The notes: a model not told the origin generated them from the sequence alone. DNA of 64,000 nucleotides from Mesostigma viride (GCA_009746045.1 RPFO01000128.1:1-64000); one strand, 5' to 3'; numbered from the stretch's first letter, positions 10,704-22,931 are shown. A program made the numbers and translations.

Positions 10704-11223
10704 TCCATCCATCCATCCATCCATCCATCCATCCATCCATCCATCCATCCATCCATCCATCCATCCATCCATCCATCCATCCATCCATCCATCCATCCAT
10801 CCATCCATCCATCCATCCATCCATCCATCCATCCATCCATCCATCCATCCATCCATCCATCCATCCATCCATCCATCCATCCATCCATCCATCCATCCAT
10901 CCATCCATCCATCCATCCATCCATCCATCCATCCATCCATCCATCCATCCATCCATCCATCCATCCATCCATCCATCCATCCATCCATCCATCCATCCAT
11001 CCATCCATCCATCCATCCATCCATCCATCCATCCATCCATCCATCCATCCATCCATCCATCCATCCATCCATCCATCCATCCATCCATCCATCCATCCAT
11101 CATCCATCCATCCATCCATCCATCCATCCATCCATCCATCCATCCATCCATCCATCCATCCATCCATCCATCCATCCATCCATCCATCCATCCATCCATC
11201 CATCCATCCATCCATCCATCCAT
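10704..11223. repeat. (ATCC)n microsatellite, about 520 bp
   Basis: Tetranucleotide array with a single slip at about 11098. It begins where the type II tail ends and stops where the next type II fragment begins, so the two flanking elements appear to sit inside one array. Confidence 0.96.
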
Positions 11224-11224
11224 T

Positions 11225-11600
11225 GATCGGGGTATAGTCCTAGTACAGCCATGCTACGTCCTGGCTATGATGAGATTACTTGCCCACGCTCCTAGTGTTA
11301 TGCCATGCTCACATGGGTCTTATTGCACCCACAGATTGCCGGATCGTTGGCGTGTCCGTTTAGCTAGCGTTCCCGAATGCAGCTGTGGCATGCCTTAGGC
11401 ATGAAGGAGACTGGGGGTCTCTGCCCTTTCTCCTGTTGTGCACACACAGGGATTAAAAGCACTTCGGTGCTCCGTGACTCCCCAACAGGAGCACGTGTTT
11501 AATTAATTAATTAATTAATTAATCGGGGTTAGCTAATGCTCCTTGGCTCCCTAATGGGGGCATGAGTTTAATAAATGAATTAAGTAGTTAGTTAATTATA
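11225..11600 (+). mobile_element. Two chained type II element 3' fragments
   Basis: 11225-11523 matches 32698-32990 (minus) almost throughout: ACAGCCATGCTACGTCCTGG, CCCACAGATTGCCGG, then the CGGTGCTCCGTGACTCCCC hairpin and a (TTAA)n tail. A second, shorter copy starts within that tail (CGGGGTTAGC at 11524) and ends near 11600 in its own A/T tail. Comparison with the copy at 32698-33470 shows that this is the 3' untranslated part of a LINE that encodes an ORF1-like protein. Confidence 0.7.
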
Positions 11601-11769
11601 ATCAGGTTGATTCAGATGAGGTCTGTGCTGGTTCCTTGTGGACTGGCCAGCCAGGGAGATATCTTCTTACATGGTCAGGCCCTTGCCGACCATGTAAGAA
11701 CCTGTTAGGCGACGCAGTGGCCAGCATTGGACATACCGCCATATGTTTGTCTCCGCGATATGATTTTAG

Positions 11770-11990
11770 CTGACATGCAGAGCACAGACATTGTTGGCGT
11801 CATCCGCTCAACCCCTCTTATTCAGACATGGGACCTCGGATGTGTAGGATTAGTAGCGTTGCCCAGGCGGACATTGTCAAAGACTACGACCCCCCAGTTG
11901 TGGGTCCTAGGAAATTTAACAAGCATGATTGTCTCCTTGTTGATAGGCATTAATTAATCCTTGATGATAGGCATTGCTTGCGTGCAAGAT
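11770..11990 (+). repeat. Dispersed repeat, partner of 5680-5900
   Basis: It shares the GGCGTCATCCGCTCAACCCC block and the peptide frame DIVKDYDPPVVGPRK with the earlier copy. Here the frame continues a few codons before its stop. Confidence 0.45.
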
Positions 11991-12690
11991 TAGCTCGAGG
12001 CCCATATTTTAGACTACTAGCTGAGCTGTGGACATACATGTTGTTATTGACGTCTTGACGGATATTGACGTCTTGGGGTGACTTCCACTATATCTTCTTT
12101 GGGGAATTCAGAGATCCCGGTCCCCCAACATGGACATGAGACTAATTAAAATCAATTAATCAATGTCATGAATAGAGCGCGTTCATGACGTTCAGTCATG
12201 AACAGAGCCCTAACCTTAAACACATAAGAAAACAATTATGGCGGGCCATGTGACTTGGAATGTAAGAAGCTTAGCCCCCAAACATATTGTTGTCTCACGT
12301 AATGAATCACTTGCTGATCAACAAATCGATGGTTATCTCATAGGCACAATGTACCTCTGACCATCATTGCTGGCCCATGCATGCATGCACCAATGGCAGC
12401 CTACATGACACATACATCGCTTATTTGCCATGTAAAAAATGCGACAAAGTGTCCATATAGGTACTCATAGATTAGCACAAATTCCTTAGCACGATGTGGA
12501 CAACTTTACTTAACGGTGAAAGCCTGTCTCGCCCTTATTGCCTTGAGGGTTCCCGGCGATAGGTCCTGTCTGTTGGTCGACATTTTTCTTTTGCAGCTGG
12601 CCATCGTCGGTAGGTATGAATGATCTCGATGCTAGCAATTACGATGATGATACCCGAGGTAGTCTATACCTGGGATCGAGAGCTTCTTCT
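11991..12690. other. Gene-free stretch
   Basis: A weak element-like end with an (ATTAA) tail lies near 12110-12160 (TCCCCCAACATGGACATGAG then AATTAA). Otherwise nothing is recognised. Confidence 0.35.
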
Positions 12691-12699
12691 TGTATGGCA

Positions 12700-13235
12700 A
12701 TGCCGGCAGGGCGATGACGGTGACGGCCGTCACCGTCATCGCTCTCGACGGGCGTGATGAAAAGTACCTGGTTGATAGGCGGCAGCTATTCACAATATAG
12801 GCCGTTTTTTATTACTCCGAATAAAGAGTTAAGAGGTTGGCCCTCGGCAGGGCGATGACGGGGCGCTGACGGGGCGATGACGGGGCGATGACGGGGCGTT
12901 CACGCGCGTGATTAATAGAACCTGTTTGATAGGCAGCGGCTATTGGTAATATACTTTGTTGATTAAGAGAAGAGTTTAGATGTTGGCCCGTCGAGGGCGA
13001 TGACGGTGACGAGCGTCACCGTCATCGCCCTCGACGGGCGTGATGAAAAGCCCATGTTTTATATGCGGTAGCTATTGGTAGTCCGTAGTATATAGGTCGT
13101 TGACTATCACTCCGAATAAAGAGTTAACAGGTTAAGGCCCTCGGCCGGGCGATGACGGGGCGATGACGGGGCGTTGACGCTCGTGATGAATAGGACCTGT
13201 TTGATAGGCGGCGGCTATTGCTAATATATAGGTCG
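12700..13235. repeat. Palindrome-bearing tandem repeat, about 4 degenerate units
   Basis: Blocks of roughly 130-160 bp share GGCGATGACGG runs, a GATAGGCGGCGGCTATT-like word (about 12772, 12929, 13061, 13203) and CCGAATAAAGAGTTAA. Two units contain long inverted repeats: a perfect 16+16-bp palindrome at 12711-12742 and the hairpin at 12986-13039. No ORF. Confidence 0.7.
12986..13039. other. Perfect 25-bp inverted repeat, 4-nt spacer
   Basis: The left arm 12986-13010 and right arm 13015-13039 are exact reverse complements around the spacer GAGC. The arms are GC-rich and contain GATGACGGTGAC. Such a structure could extrude as a cruciform or form a strong RNA hairpin. It is preserved while its neighbours in the array have drifted. 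Confidence 0.85.
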
Positions 13236-13660
13236 GATATTTGTGTACCACCCCCCTCCTTCCCGCGGCAGGTACGCAGCGACCCGCTGTTGTCCTGGCT
13301 GCAATTGTGTATCACTTGTACGGTATTTGTGTATCACTTGTACGGTATTTGTGTATCACTTGTCCTCCTTCCCACGGCAGGTACGCAGCGACCCGCTGTT
13401 GTCCTGGCTGCAATTGTGTATCACTTGTACGGTATTTGTGTATCACTTGTACGGTATTTGTGTATCACTTGTCCTCCTTCCCACGGCAGGTACGCAGCGA
13501 CCCGCTGTTGTCCTGGCTGCAATTGTGTATCACTTGTACGGTATTTGTGTACCACCCCCCTCCTTCCCACGGCAGGTACGCAGCGCCCGGCTGTTGTCCT
13601 GGCTGCAGTTGTGTACCACCTGTACGGTATTTGTGTACCACCACCCTCCATGGCCCATGC
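13236..13660. repeat. Nested tandem repeat (about 85-107-bp units with 22-bp subunits)
   Basis: Four units are anchored by CCTTCCCACGGCAGGTACGC (about 13257, 13364, 13470, 13560). Between anchors a 22-bp subunit, CACTTGTACGGTATTTGTGTAT-like, occurs one to two times. The several open frames here are repeat by-products. Confidence 0.85.
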
Positions 13661-14645
13661 AGCCCGGCCCGGCATCGTGCCGTCGCCGACCCGACAACGT
13701 TTTCTCGAACAACACGAATTTGAATTTTAGGGACTGGAGCGGCTGGCACGCTAGCGGCACGACCAACGGAACAAGAGAACCGAGAAACTGTGGCCGCCAG
13801 GAGGATAAAGGTTTCAAGGCGCATGCGTTTGAGGCTAGCCAGAACCGAATGCGAGGTTTTACTTTATCAAACCGATGTATATCAATGTGGCCAGAATTCT
13901 TTTCCAGTTGCGGGGTCGTGTGTCGCCAATTTGTTGTTGGGCCGGGCACTTTAATCGTGATTGCAAGAAGTCAGTTCACGACGCCGTTAGCGTGGCATTT
14001 ATGTACAGCAATTCATCGTTCGGCTTCTTTATCCTATCGGCAACTCCTCACGACGTGTGAGCGTGAGTCGGTTGTCGTGTGAATGGACACTTTCTGGGAA
14101 AGTAAGTCACTAGAGTGCCAATTTCACCGATCGCAAAACATTTACCCAGTTTGGGCAGATAGACCTGGCTAAATACGAGGGCGAGCGGAAGTAATTGTTG
14201 ATGCATAGCCATCTGCTTCCTGCGCTTTGTAATTGTAATGAGTTGTTCGCAAATTGGCGTCTCTAGCGGTTACTCCTCTGTGCACAGCTGGCGACCAAGA
14301 AGACTTCATTGGCAGCCGGACTGCGGATGCGCGTCGTTGGAATATTAGCAACGTTAACATGTTTGCTGCGTTTTTTGTGAAGCTTGTCTAGCCGACTGCA
14401 TTTGGGAGACTTGGCAAGGTTGCCTCCAATCGTTGAAGTCACAACCTGGGTGTCAATTCACGTTTACTAGCCACGGTCATAGTAACATTCTAATGGCATT
14501 TGTCCCAGTTTCAACATGGGTTTTCACTCTGATCTGATGGAGTGAAGGGCCTAGCTCCGTGGTTTTGTGTCATTGTAGCAGTTTAGTCGCCTGCTAACGT
14601 AGTGAATCTTCCATCCCACCTCTCCCACCCCCACCCGCACTTCTC
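13661..14645. other. Gene-free stretch
   Basis: No gene or repeat recognised. Confidence 0.35.
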
Positions 14646-15539
<894 letters not shown>

Positions 15540-15930
15540 CAATAATGCAGCTTGCAAACGGCAAGGGCAAGCACCCGGGTAAGAGCAAAGGCAACCGCAC
15601 GAGCAAAGGAAAGGGAAACTGGAAGAGCAAGCACAAGGCCAAGGAAAGGACAAAGGCACTTGTGCTTGCCAAAAGGGCAGGCTCAAGGGAAATGACAAGG
15701 GCAAGGGCAGGGGCAGGCACAAGGGAAGCGGATAAGGGCAAGGGCAGGCGCAAGGGAAAGAGATTAGGACAAGTCAAGCACGAGGGAACGGACAAGGGCA
15801 AGGGCAGGCACAAGGGAAAAGATGAAGACAAGGGCAGGCACTAGGGAAAGGATGAGGGCAACGGCAAACACTGGGGATCAAAGGATAGGGGCAAGGGCAG
15901 ATGCTAGGGTAACAGTTAGGGCAAAGGCAG
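15540..15930. repeat. Degenerate (AAGGGCAAGGGCAGGCAC)n minisatellite
   Basis: Irregular repetition of GGCAAGGGCAGGCACAAGGGAA-like words. The open frame rich in Lys/Gly/Arg/His across it is compositional and is not supported as a gene. Confidence 0.75.
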
Positions 15931-16194
15931 GCACAAGAGAAGAATAAGGGGCCGTGAAGTATAAGTGGAAATGCGGGTGGCGACATGGGGTTCGATCGGG
16001 CCTGCTGATGCAAATGCAGATTTCAACTGCAGTGACAAACACAAGCGTAGACATAGGCAACGACAAATTCCTTGCATGTGTGCCTTGCTCTTCACCGGCT
16101 GGCTCGTTTGCTAGTTGTCTAACAGTTTCTACCGATAAACATCACTTGCCATTGTAAGGTCTGCCTTGCTGCCGTGCTAGTGGGTAGCTGGGTG

Positions 16195-16420
16195 ATCGTG
16201 CTTGTTCCTTGTCAAGGGAGGGATGCATGTGGAGTAGGTGGGTGGGTGTGCTTGTTCCTTGCCAAGGAAGGGATGCACAAAGGTTAGATAGGTGCACGTG
16301 CTTGTTTCTTGTCAAGGGAGGGACGCACAAAGGGTAGGTGGGGGCACATGGTTGTGCCTCGTCAAGGGCGGGATGCACGAAGGGTAGGTGGGGGCATGTG
16401 GTTGGTCCTTGTCTTTTCAC
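16195..16420. repeat. Tandem repeat, about 54-bp unit, 4 copies
   Basis: Units share GTGCTTGTTCCTTGTCAAGGGAGGGATGCA-like sequence followed by AGGTAGGTGGG. They diverge toward the right. Confidence 0.75.
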
Positions 16421-17129
16421 CGCCCAAGCGATGGCGATGTAGCATGCATTATACATTTATTCGTGCATTAAAAATCACTTTCCTTACAAGCGGCCTTAGC
16501 CGACTCCATCTGCCGTTGCCATTTCTCCGTATTGCATTGTCCGGACACGGTTTTTGTGTCGCAGGTCTTCCCCCGTAAAGGCACAAGCTGCCTGCGCGCG
16601 GAATTATGTGCAGACACCTCGGTTTCCAACACGACGGCTTCCCGCACATATCGAGCTCTGGATGTACAACATCTTCCCCCGGCGCACTTGCTCCCGGATG
16701 GAGCTTCTGTGCGGTGCCGACATCCCCGGAGCTGTCCTAAGCACCGCATGGAAACAGTATTTCAAGCCACGAAGAGAAGCCACGAATTTGATATTGACTT
16801 GATATTGTCGTCAGAAGACTTGATATGCTATTTTCTGTGAAGGCGTTGGATTTTTGTGCATGACATGTAATCCTGCATTTAATAATGAAATTTTTTATGA
16901 AATAGGAACTCGTCTTGCATGAGCCTTGCTGCAAATGCCATTCATTTTTTTCCCCCGGGTAAATGGGTGTTAGGGGTTAGGTTGACCGAAATGATAAGTG
17001 AAATCAAAGTGAAATTCTGATAAGTGACATGCGTACTGCAATTCAGAACGACATAGCGACATGATTGTAGTACCGGTAGTGTACGCGAGAAGCATACGAC
17101 GTCGTAACCTACGGGACCGAGTACCGGGA

Positions 17130-17300
17130 TCGTAAATTACCAACTCGTAAATTACTACCTCGCAAATTACTACCTCGTACCTTACTACCTCGTAAATTAC
17201 TACCTCGTACATTACTACCTCGTACATTACTAACTCGTAAATTACTACCTCGTAAATTACTACCTCGTAAATTACTACCTCGTAAATTACGACGTCGGAT
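17130..17300. repeat. 15-16-bp AT-rich minisatellite
   Basis: About ten units of CTCGTAAATTACTAC with one-base variants (AAAT/TACC/TACA). It lies about 140 bp before the 3' end of half-LINE copy A. Confidence 0.85.
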
Positions 17301-17439
17301 CTTACCTCGGATCTAACTCGTAGCTTACGAGAAAGATCCGAACTCTTATACAAACGGTAAGAGTAGTCTGTGCCGTAAATTACCACCTCGTAATTTACGC
17401 CTCGGATCCTTTTTACTACCCTCGGACGAAAAGTATAGT

Positions 17440-19080
17440 GCTGTCATAGGTGGGGAAGATCAGCACAGCTACTATAAAAAAGCTAGGGAATGGCTTCTCA
17501 GCAGGGAGTGGCCCCTAGCTGCATGGGCACGGCATAATTAAATAAAGCTAGGTATCATCTGGAGGGTGGCTCATCATAGGCACACATGTACATGACTAAA
17601 AAGGCTGGGCTAGGCTGGTATAGTGCCTGTAGTAGGCGGGCATGTACAAGGCCACTGTCTATCTATTCTACACTACTGCTGCTGTATTCCCCTAGGCTGA
17701 GGCTGTCGGAGTCGCTGGCCGGGCCGCGGTGGTCGAGGGGGTCGCGTGCCAGGGCTTGTGGCCGACGTAGATGTCCGCCCCCTTCCAGTACACCGGCTGG
17801 CCCGCCTTGGTCTGCCGGAGCTGGAGGTAGGTCGGCCATAGCTCCCGTCGCCGTTGTTGCTGCGCCAGGGTCAAGTCGTCGTCCACGGTGAAGGGAGTGT
17901 TCTCGAGCCGCTTGCGGCGTCTGAGGAACGAAACCTTGTCCGCTGGGCTGTCAAAGATGAGAAGAAGCGGAGGCGCCCCTGCCTTACCCCGCGCGCGGGG
18001 GATGCGGTGGGCGGTCAGCTTAATCTCACCAAGGAGGCCCATTGTGCAAGGATTTTGATCTCAAACGCACGTACGTGCAAGCTTCTCGGAATTCTCACCT
18101 TCCACCAGGTCGAAGTTCTTGAGGATGGCGTTGAGGCTGCGCTTGGAGAGCTCGGCCTCCTCGCGGAGGTCAAGCGTCTGCCGCTGGAGCTGGGCTGCGA
18201 CGGCGGAGGTGGTGGAGGTGGTGGAGGTGGTATGTTGCTTAAGCATGTCCGCCCAGGTGGTGATGGGAGGAGCATCGCCGGCCCCGGCTGGCCTGGCGGC
18301 AATGTCCTTCACCGCCTGGGCGGTGAGGCCTGCCGTGTTCTGCAGAACCTCGATAGCGATGGCGTTGTCCTTAAGACGCTGGTCGATGTCACGGAGCTGG
18401 GCGGTGATGGCGTCGGAGGTGGAGGTGGTGGCGGTGGAGGAGGCGAGGAGGGTGGAGGTGGCGGTGGAGATGGTGGAGGTGGCGGTGGAAAGGAGGGGAA
18501 GCTCGGCAGTCAGCGTGCCGCCGATGGCCGCCACATCTGCAGCAATGGGGTCCACGTGCTCCTCGAGGACCTCCTTAAGGAGTGAGCGGAGGGAGGATTC
18601 GGTTAAGGTGGTGGTGAGAGGCTTGGGGGGCCAAAGCTCCCCGATGGAGCGTCCAAGGAGGGAAAAGAGAGCGAATTGCTGGAGGAAGGGGCGGTGGAGG
18701 CTGGGAATGATGTCGAAAGAGGCGAGACGAACCCAGCGAGGGTCAAAGAGGCGACCTTGGTTGAAGAGCTGCTTGCATAGTGCAAGAAGCGAGGCGTGCG
18801 TTCCATAAAACACGCAGACCAGGATGCGTTCCGGGTTAAGCGTGTCAAGGAAGCCGGGCTGGCTTGCTTTGGCGACAAAGTCGAGCTCTACCCAACTCGG
18901 CTCGGCAGAGCGACTGCGCTTGGGTTCAGGCGACGCTGCGGGCGAGGCGGGCTCAGCAAGGGGCTGGGCGACCACTAGAGCTTGGCTAGTGGCCATTGCA
19001 TTACCGAAAGCCAAGCCTTGACCCCCAAGACGTCCGGCTTTCAAGTTGGAGTGTACCCCCGCGGCATCTAGCAATGCCGA
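17440..19080 (-). mobile_element. Half-LINE (ORF1-only) element, copy A
   Basis: A diverged member of the family described at 25074-27066. On minus it holds an ORF1-like reading frame (18996 or 19074 down to 17692) and a 3' untranslated part sharing ATCATCTGGAG, GGCTCATCATAGGCACACATGTACATG and GATCAGCA blocks (plus orientation) with copies B and C. No reverse transcriptase follows. Confidence 0.7.
17692..19074 (-). pseudogene. L1-type ORF1 protein, copy A (frameshifted)
   Basis: N-terminal part (19074-18061): Ala/Pro/Ser-rich leader with PKRSRS, a helical middle region, a Ser/Thr-rich linker, then a predicted coiled coil (AQLRDIDQRLKDNAIAIEVL) and LREEAELSKRSLNAILKNF. C-terminal part (18042-17692): PPLLLIFDSPADKVSFLRRR, then VDDDLTLAQQQRRRELWPTY. 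This follows the L1 ORF1p plan of coiled coil, RRM-like domain, then a CTD with an 'EDLT....RR.L.P' motif, an RNA-binding chaperone in LINE ribonucleoproteins. The two parts are out of frame; next to GAAGCTTGCACG a few extra bases are present relative to copy B, so this copy looks inactive. Start uncertain: an internal ATG at 18996 gives MATSQALVVAQ, matching the other copies' leader. Confidence 0.65.
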
Positions 19081-20640
19081 CTAGTTTCAAGTGCGCACCA
19101 GTCAAAGTAGTTACCCTTCGCACAAACTCCAGCCACACATTTTCGTAACCGCCCTTTTGGCACCGCAGGAACTATTCTGTCTGATTCGGCCAGATTTCAT
19201 CCAAGGAATCGGAAAGGAAAAACGGTGGAATCAGAAAAGGAAAACGGTGGAATCATTTTCAGCCTGACCTAGTACAACACTATCGTCCGTTCAAGTCCGG
19301 CCTCACGGCCCATGCGACGCCATGTCGACCCGCCCATGCTTAGCCTTTTTTGCGCTAGACTAAAGAAAAATGGTCCCGTTCTTGCCTAAGCAAAAAAATG
19401 CACCTCAGCACCTGCTAGCCATGGTATATTTGCTAGCGATGGCAGTCTGGGAAACTTACAAACCAAACGGCAAATCAATCCAATCTCACGTTCAAAATGC
19501 CGCTTCCGTAGACATGTGTCGACTACTTTGTTTATGCGTGTGATTCAAACAAGCCAATTGTGAATTCCAGATTAGGAGTTAAGGTTTATGGCTGGCAGGA
19601 CTGATATATTGCATGACGACACACCCTTTTTTGGCTTGAGACAGAAAGCTGTATATAAATTTCTTACATGAGATGTTTGTCATGTTCATTTTGATTTTAA
19701 CGCACAGCCCCCCATTCAGCATGTCGAATGGCATGCGCATGTGCTGGCCGGCAGCCACTGCCATGTCGCCGGATCAGACTGGCGTACAAACCACACAATC
19801 TTCTTGTTCACGCATGCTAACCACAACCATCGGTAAGCCGACGTTGTGCAGGAATTTTTTTTCATATGCCTTGGTTTAATAGTGGACGCTGCATCCCTGA
19901 TTCGGCCGTGAAGCTTGTTGTCAGCTAGACGTTAGCAGCTGAGTGCCGGGCCGCCCTATGTGGAATAACTTTCACATTGTCCATCGGCATTAACAGTTGA
20001 AAATTCCCTCCGATCGACCATGCCATAACAGGAAAATGCCATCATCTGTTGCAGTCCAGGCTTATATTTGCCACGATGTGGTGTGTGCCAGTTGTGCCAC
20101 CTGTAATTTACATTACTAGGCTTGGTGTTCCTAGGGATTCCATTCATGGTGTTCCACTTAGTAGCCATACCAGCATGCCTTGCAGTTTTCACAATAGATT
20201 GCCTGCAGGCCATATCAAACCCAACTCCCAAGTTGTCCAGTAATGCATGTGGTACCAATGAACCTTACCTTGTACAGTAAAATAAGTTATGATATTGGTT
20301 GATGTTGTGCGCCCGTGCTTTCAATTTGTTTCATAATCCATGTGCCGTTCAGGCATGCACGTGTGAAACATCCAGGTATGCCTGTCATCTTCCCCCCCCG
20401 TATGATTCAATATCTCAGAGCCCAGATTGTTGTGGCACTGCGATAATGCATTATATAGCGTTGAAGAAAATGTGGGGCAGGTATTTGTGCAATTAACGCG
20501 CCATACGAACATTCCGGACGGTACATTCCGGTGATGTCGGGCAGTTGGGGGGTTCGCTTGGTCCCTTGGTTGCTTCCTCGCTTGGCTGCCACTGCGGGGG
20601 TGTAAGGACAGGTGCTCAAATGGAGAGACACTAGACGTGC
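19081..20640. other. Gene-free stretch
   Basis: No gene recognised on either strand. Confidence 0.35.
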
Positions 20641-20650
20641 ATGCATGTTT

Positions 20651-21134
20651 GATGGATGGGTGGGTGGGTGGGTGGGTGGGTGGTGGGTGGGTGGGTGGGT
20701 GGGTGGGTGGGTGGGTGGGTGGGTGGGTGGGTGGGTGGGTGCAGGTGGGTGGGTGGGTGCAGGTGGGTGGGTGGGTGCAGGTGGGTGGGTGGGTGCAGGT
20801 GGGTGGGTGGGTGGGGGTGGGTGGGTGGGTGGGCGGGCGGGCGGGCGGGCGGGCGGGGGTGGGTGGGTGGGTGGGTGGGTGGGTGGGTGCAGGTGGGTGG
20901 GTGGGTGCAGGTGGGTGGGTGGGTGCAGGTGGGTGGGTGGGTGGGTGGGTGGGTGGGTGGGTGGGTGGGTGGGTGGGTGGGTGGGTGGGTGGGTGGGCGG
21001 GCGGGCGGCGGGCGGGCGGGCGGGTGGGTGGGTGGGGTGGGTGGGTGGGTGGGTGGGTGGTGGGTGGGTGGGTGGGTGGGTGGGTGGGTGGGTGGGTGGG
21101 TGGGTGGGTGGGTGGGTGGGTGGGTGGGTGGGTG

Positions 21135-21135
<1 letters not shown>
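20651..21135. repeat. (GGGT)n/(GGGC)n minisatellite, quadruplex-prone
   Basis: About 480 bp of GGGT repeats with GCA-interrupted higher-order units (GTGCAGGTGGGTGGGTGGGT-like, several copies) and two GGGC patches. All guanine runs are on the plus strand. Glycine/valine/tryptophan frames and Pro/His/Thr frames across it are artefacts. Confidence 0.95.

Positions 21136-21220
<85 letters not shown>
21134..21220. repeat. (GA)n microsatellite
   Basis: A dinucleotide run directly abutting the GGGT array, ending in GACAGAGAGAGACATG. Confidence 0.95.
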
Positions 21221-21222
<2 letters not shown>

Positions 21223-22639
21223 GACATGTGTGTGTGTCTGGCTGTCTGGGTGGGTGGGTGTGCGTGCTTGGGTGCGTGGGACAGTGTGGATGTGGGTGTG
21301 CTTGCTTGCGTGGGTGCGTGAGGGAGGGAGTGGCTGGGTGAGCGAGTCAAGCATGCACGTGTCAAACAGCCAGGTAGAATTGTCATCCTTTCCCCCCATC
21401 ATGACAAATCATTGGCATGGATTGTTGTGGCACTGCCATCATGCACTACAGCGCTGAAGAAAACGACGATGGGCAAATATATGTGAAAGTGACACAACAT
21501 AGCCCATGGCGGTGGCTGCTATCAACAAGCAGCTCTTGCCTCCATGCACAGTCAAACACCTGCATCTTCTTCAATGCAGATTATTGACATCTCTTTTGTA
21601 TATTATGTACAGATTATTTGCATTTGTAATATTATTTGTATACCACTGCAGTTTGCAACATGTAACCAGTGTTGCTAGTAATCTGGTAATGTGAGCCGTG
21701 TTGATATCAAAGTGCTGCGATGCAAGTCATACATCAGAACTAAAGCGGCAACACTGGCTACGGACACAAAGAGTCATACACACGCGCGCGCACACACACA
21801 CACACACCGTGCTTCGTGCATCGCGACCCAGGGCCTGACAAGCTGCGGCCGAGACCAATGCCGAACACACCCATGCTCAGAGCACATTGCGGATGCCAGG
21901 CACACCGCGTTTGCCATGGAACACATGGGTAGACGCTTCGTAAACGTGACAACGAATGACCCGCTGAGATCCCCACACTTGCGCACGGGAAAGGCGGCAC
22001 ACTTACGTTTCATAGATTAGCCGGGGCGAGATAGTAGCTCGTTTGCCTAGCCGTCATTAAGCCTATAGGCGTTCCAAGAAACGCATGAAATTTCTCTACC
22101 ACTACCGGTGGCGCACTATCGGTCTATGATCGCAGAAACTTCTCTTGAAGGGGCCTTACACTGTCGTGCATGTAACCACGGAGCTTGAATGGTGGCATGA
22201 CAACGAAAGAAAGTTTTCCTTAAGCCCGACCTCCCCTCCCGCATTCCACTGGTGATATTACAGCTGTTATAACTCCTGGAGCTAAAAACATGCGGAAAAC
22301 ATGCTGGGCGAGTCCTGTCAAAATTAAAAACCAACAGACTTGATTGACAGCGCCGTTTAAACGACAGCAAGAGCTTCCATGCCATCGAACACTGCCCGAG
22401 GTTGGTCTAATTTAAAGACTAAGCCTGCCGTCTCAGAAAAAAATGTTCTATGCTCGGAGTCCACGGAATCAGGAAGTCGGCCCGCAGGTGCCGTACAGAT
22501 CCGGTAGTGACTCGTGAAGTGAAAGATTTGGGCAGATTTGGGCAGATCGGGTTTGGTCGATCCGGTCCTGGATCAGTCCGTACGCTGAAATTTGCGCGCC
22601 GTCCGTTGTACTTGAATTTTCAAGGGAAACGAATGTTGC
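21221..22639. other. Gene-free stretch
   Basis: It contains a short (CA)n run near 21780-21808 and further G/T-rich words to about 21350. No gene is supported. Confidence 0.35.
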
Positions 22640-22931
22640 CTCTTTCGGTAATGCAATGGCCGCTGCCTTCTGGGCCGGAACCTTGGCGAAGCTGCAGCCG
22701 GGGCTGCAGACGTATTTTCATTGCTGAGCGCAGCCGCCAGGCTGCGTTGCGTCGAGAGGCATTTGCTCATCGTATAGTGCGTTATAGCTTCGGAAAATTA
22801 TATCAGCATGTGCGTCTAAGAAAGACGAAGCGATTGTGATATTCACAGCTGAATTCGGTGCTCAAACGTGAAAGTTATGAGCTCCGACAGCCATGGCTAC
22901 CTCGTACGTGGCTCGTGGCTCGTGGCTCGTG
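22640..22931 (-). mobile_element. Half-LINE 5'-end fragment, copy D
   Basis: On minus it begins with reiterated CGAGCCA heptamers and the ~130-bp leader shared with copies B and C, then the ORF1 start (MSKCLSTQRS at about 22770) and the first roughly 35 codons before similarity stops. A 5'-only fragment is unusual for LINEs, which normally lose their 5' ends. It must have lost its 3' part after insertion, or been copied by another route. Confidence 0.65.

Noticed and set aside
12700-13660. Possible CRISPR-like array (palindromic repeats at intervals)
   Set aside because: The repeats are long, degenerate and of irregular spacing, there are no unique spacers of constant length, and the context is eukaryotic.
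13218-14082. ORFs over the nested repeat reading CITCTVFVYHL
   Set aside because: Explained by the 22-bp subunit. The three overlapping frames give the same kind of peptide.
15545-15844. Lys/Gly/Arg-rich ORF, considered as a histone H1- or ribosomal-like protein
   Set aside because: It lies wholly within a degenerate tandem repeat and lacks any conserved core.
17854-18808. Gly/Val/Glu-rich plus-strand ORFs opposite half-LINE ORF1 (also 25673-26452 and 34223-34780)
   Set aside because: Antisense of a Thr/Ser/Ala-rich coding region. The minus-strand frames carry the L1 ORF1 motifs and the other copies agree.
20407-21457. Pro/Thr/His-rich and Gly/Val/Trp-rich ORFs over the (GGGT)n block
   Set aside because: Frame-independent by-products of the repeat. 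An extensin-like or glycine-rich cell-wall protein was considered, but there is no signal peptide or exon context.
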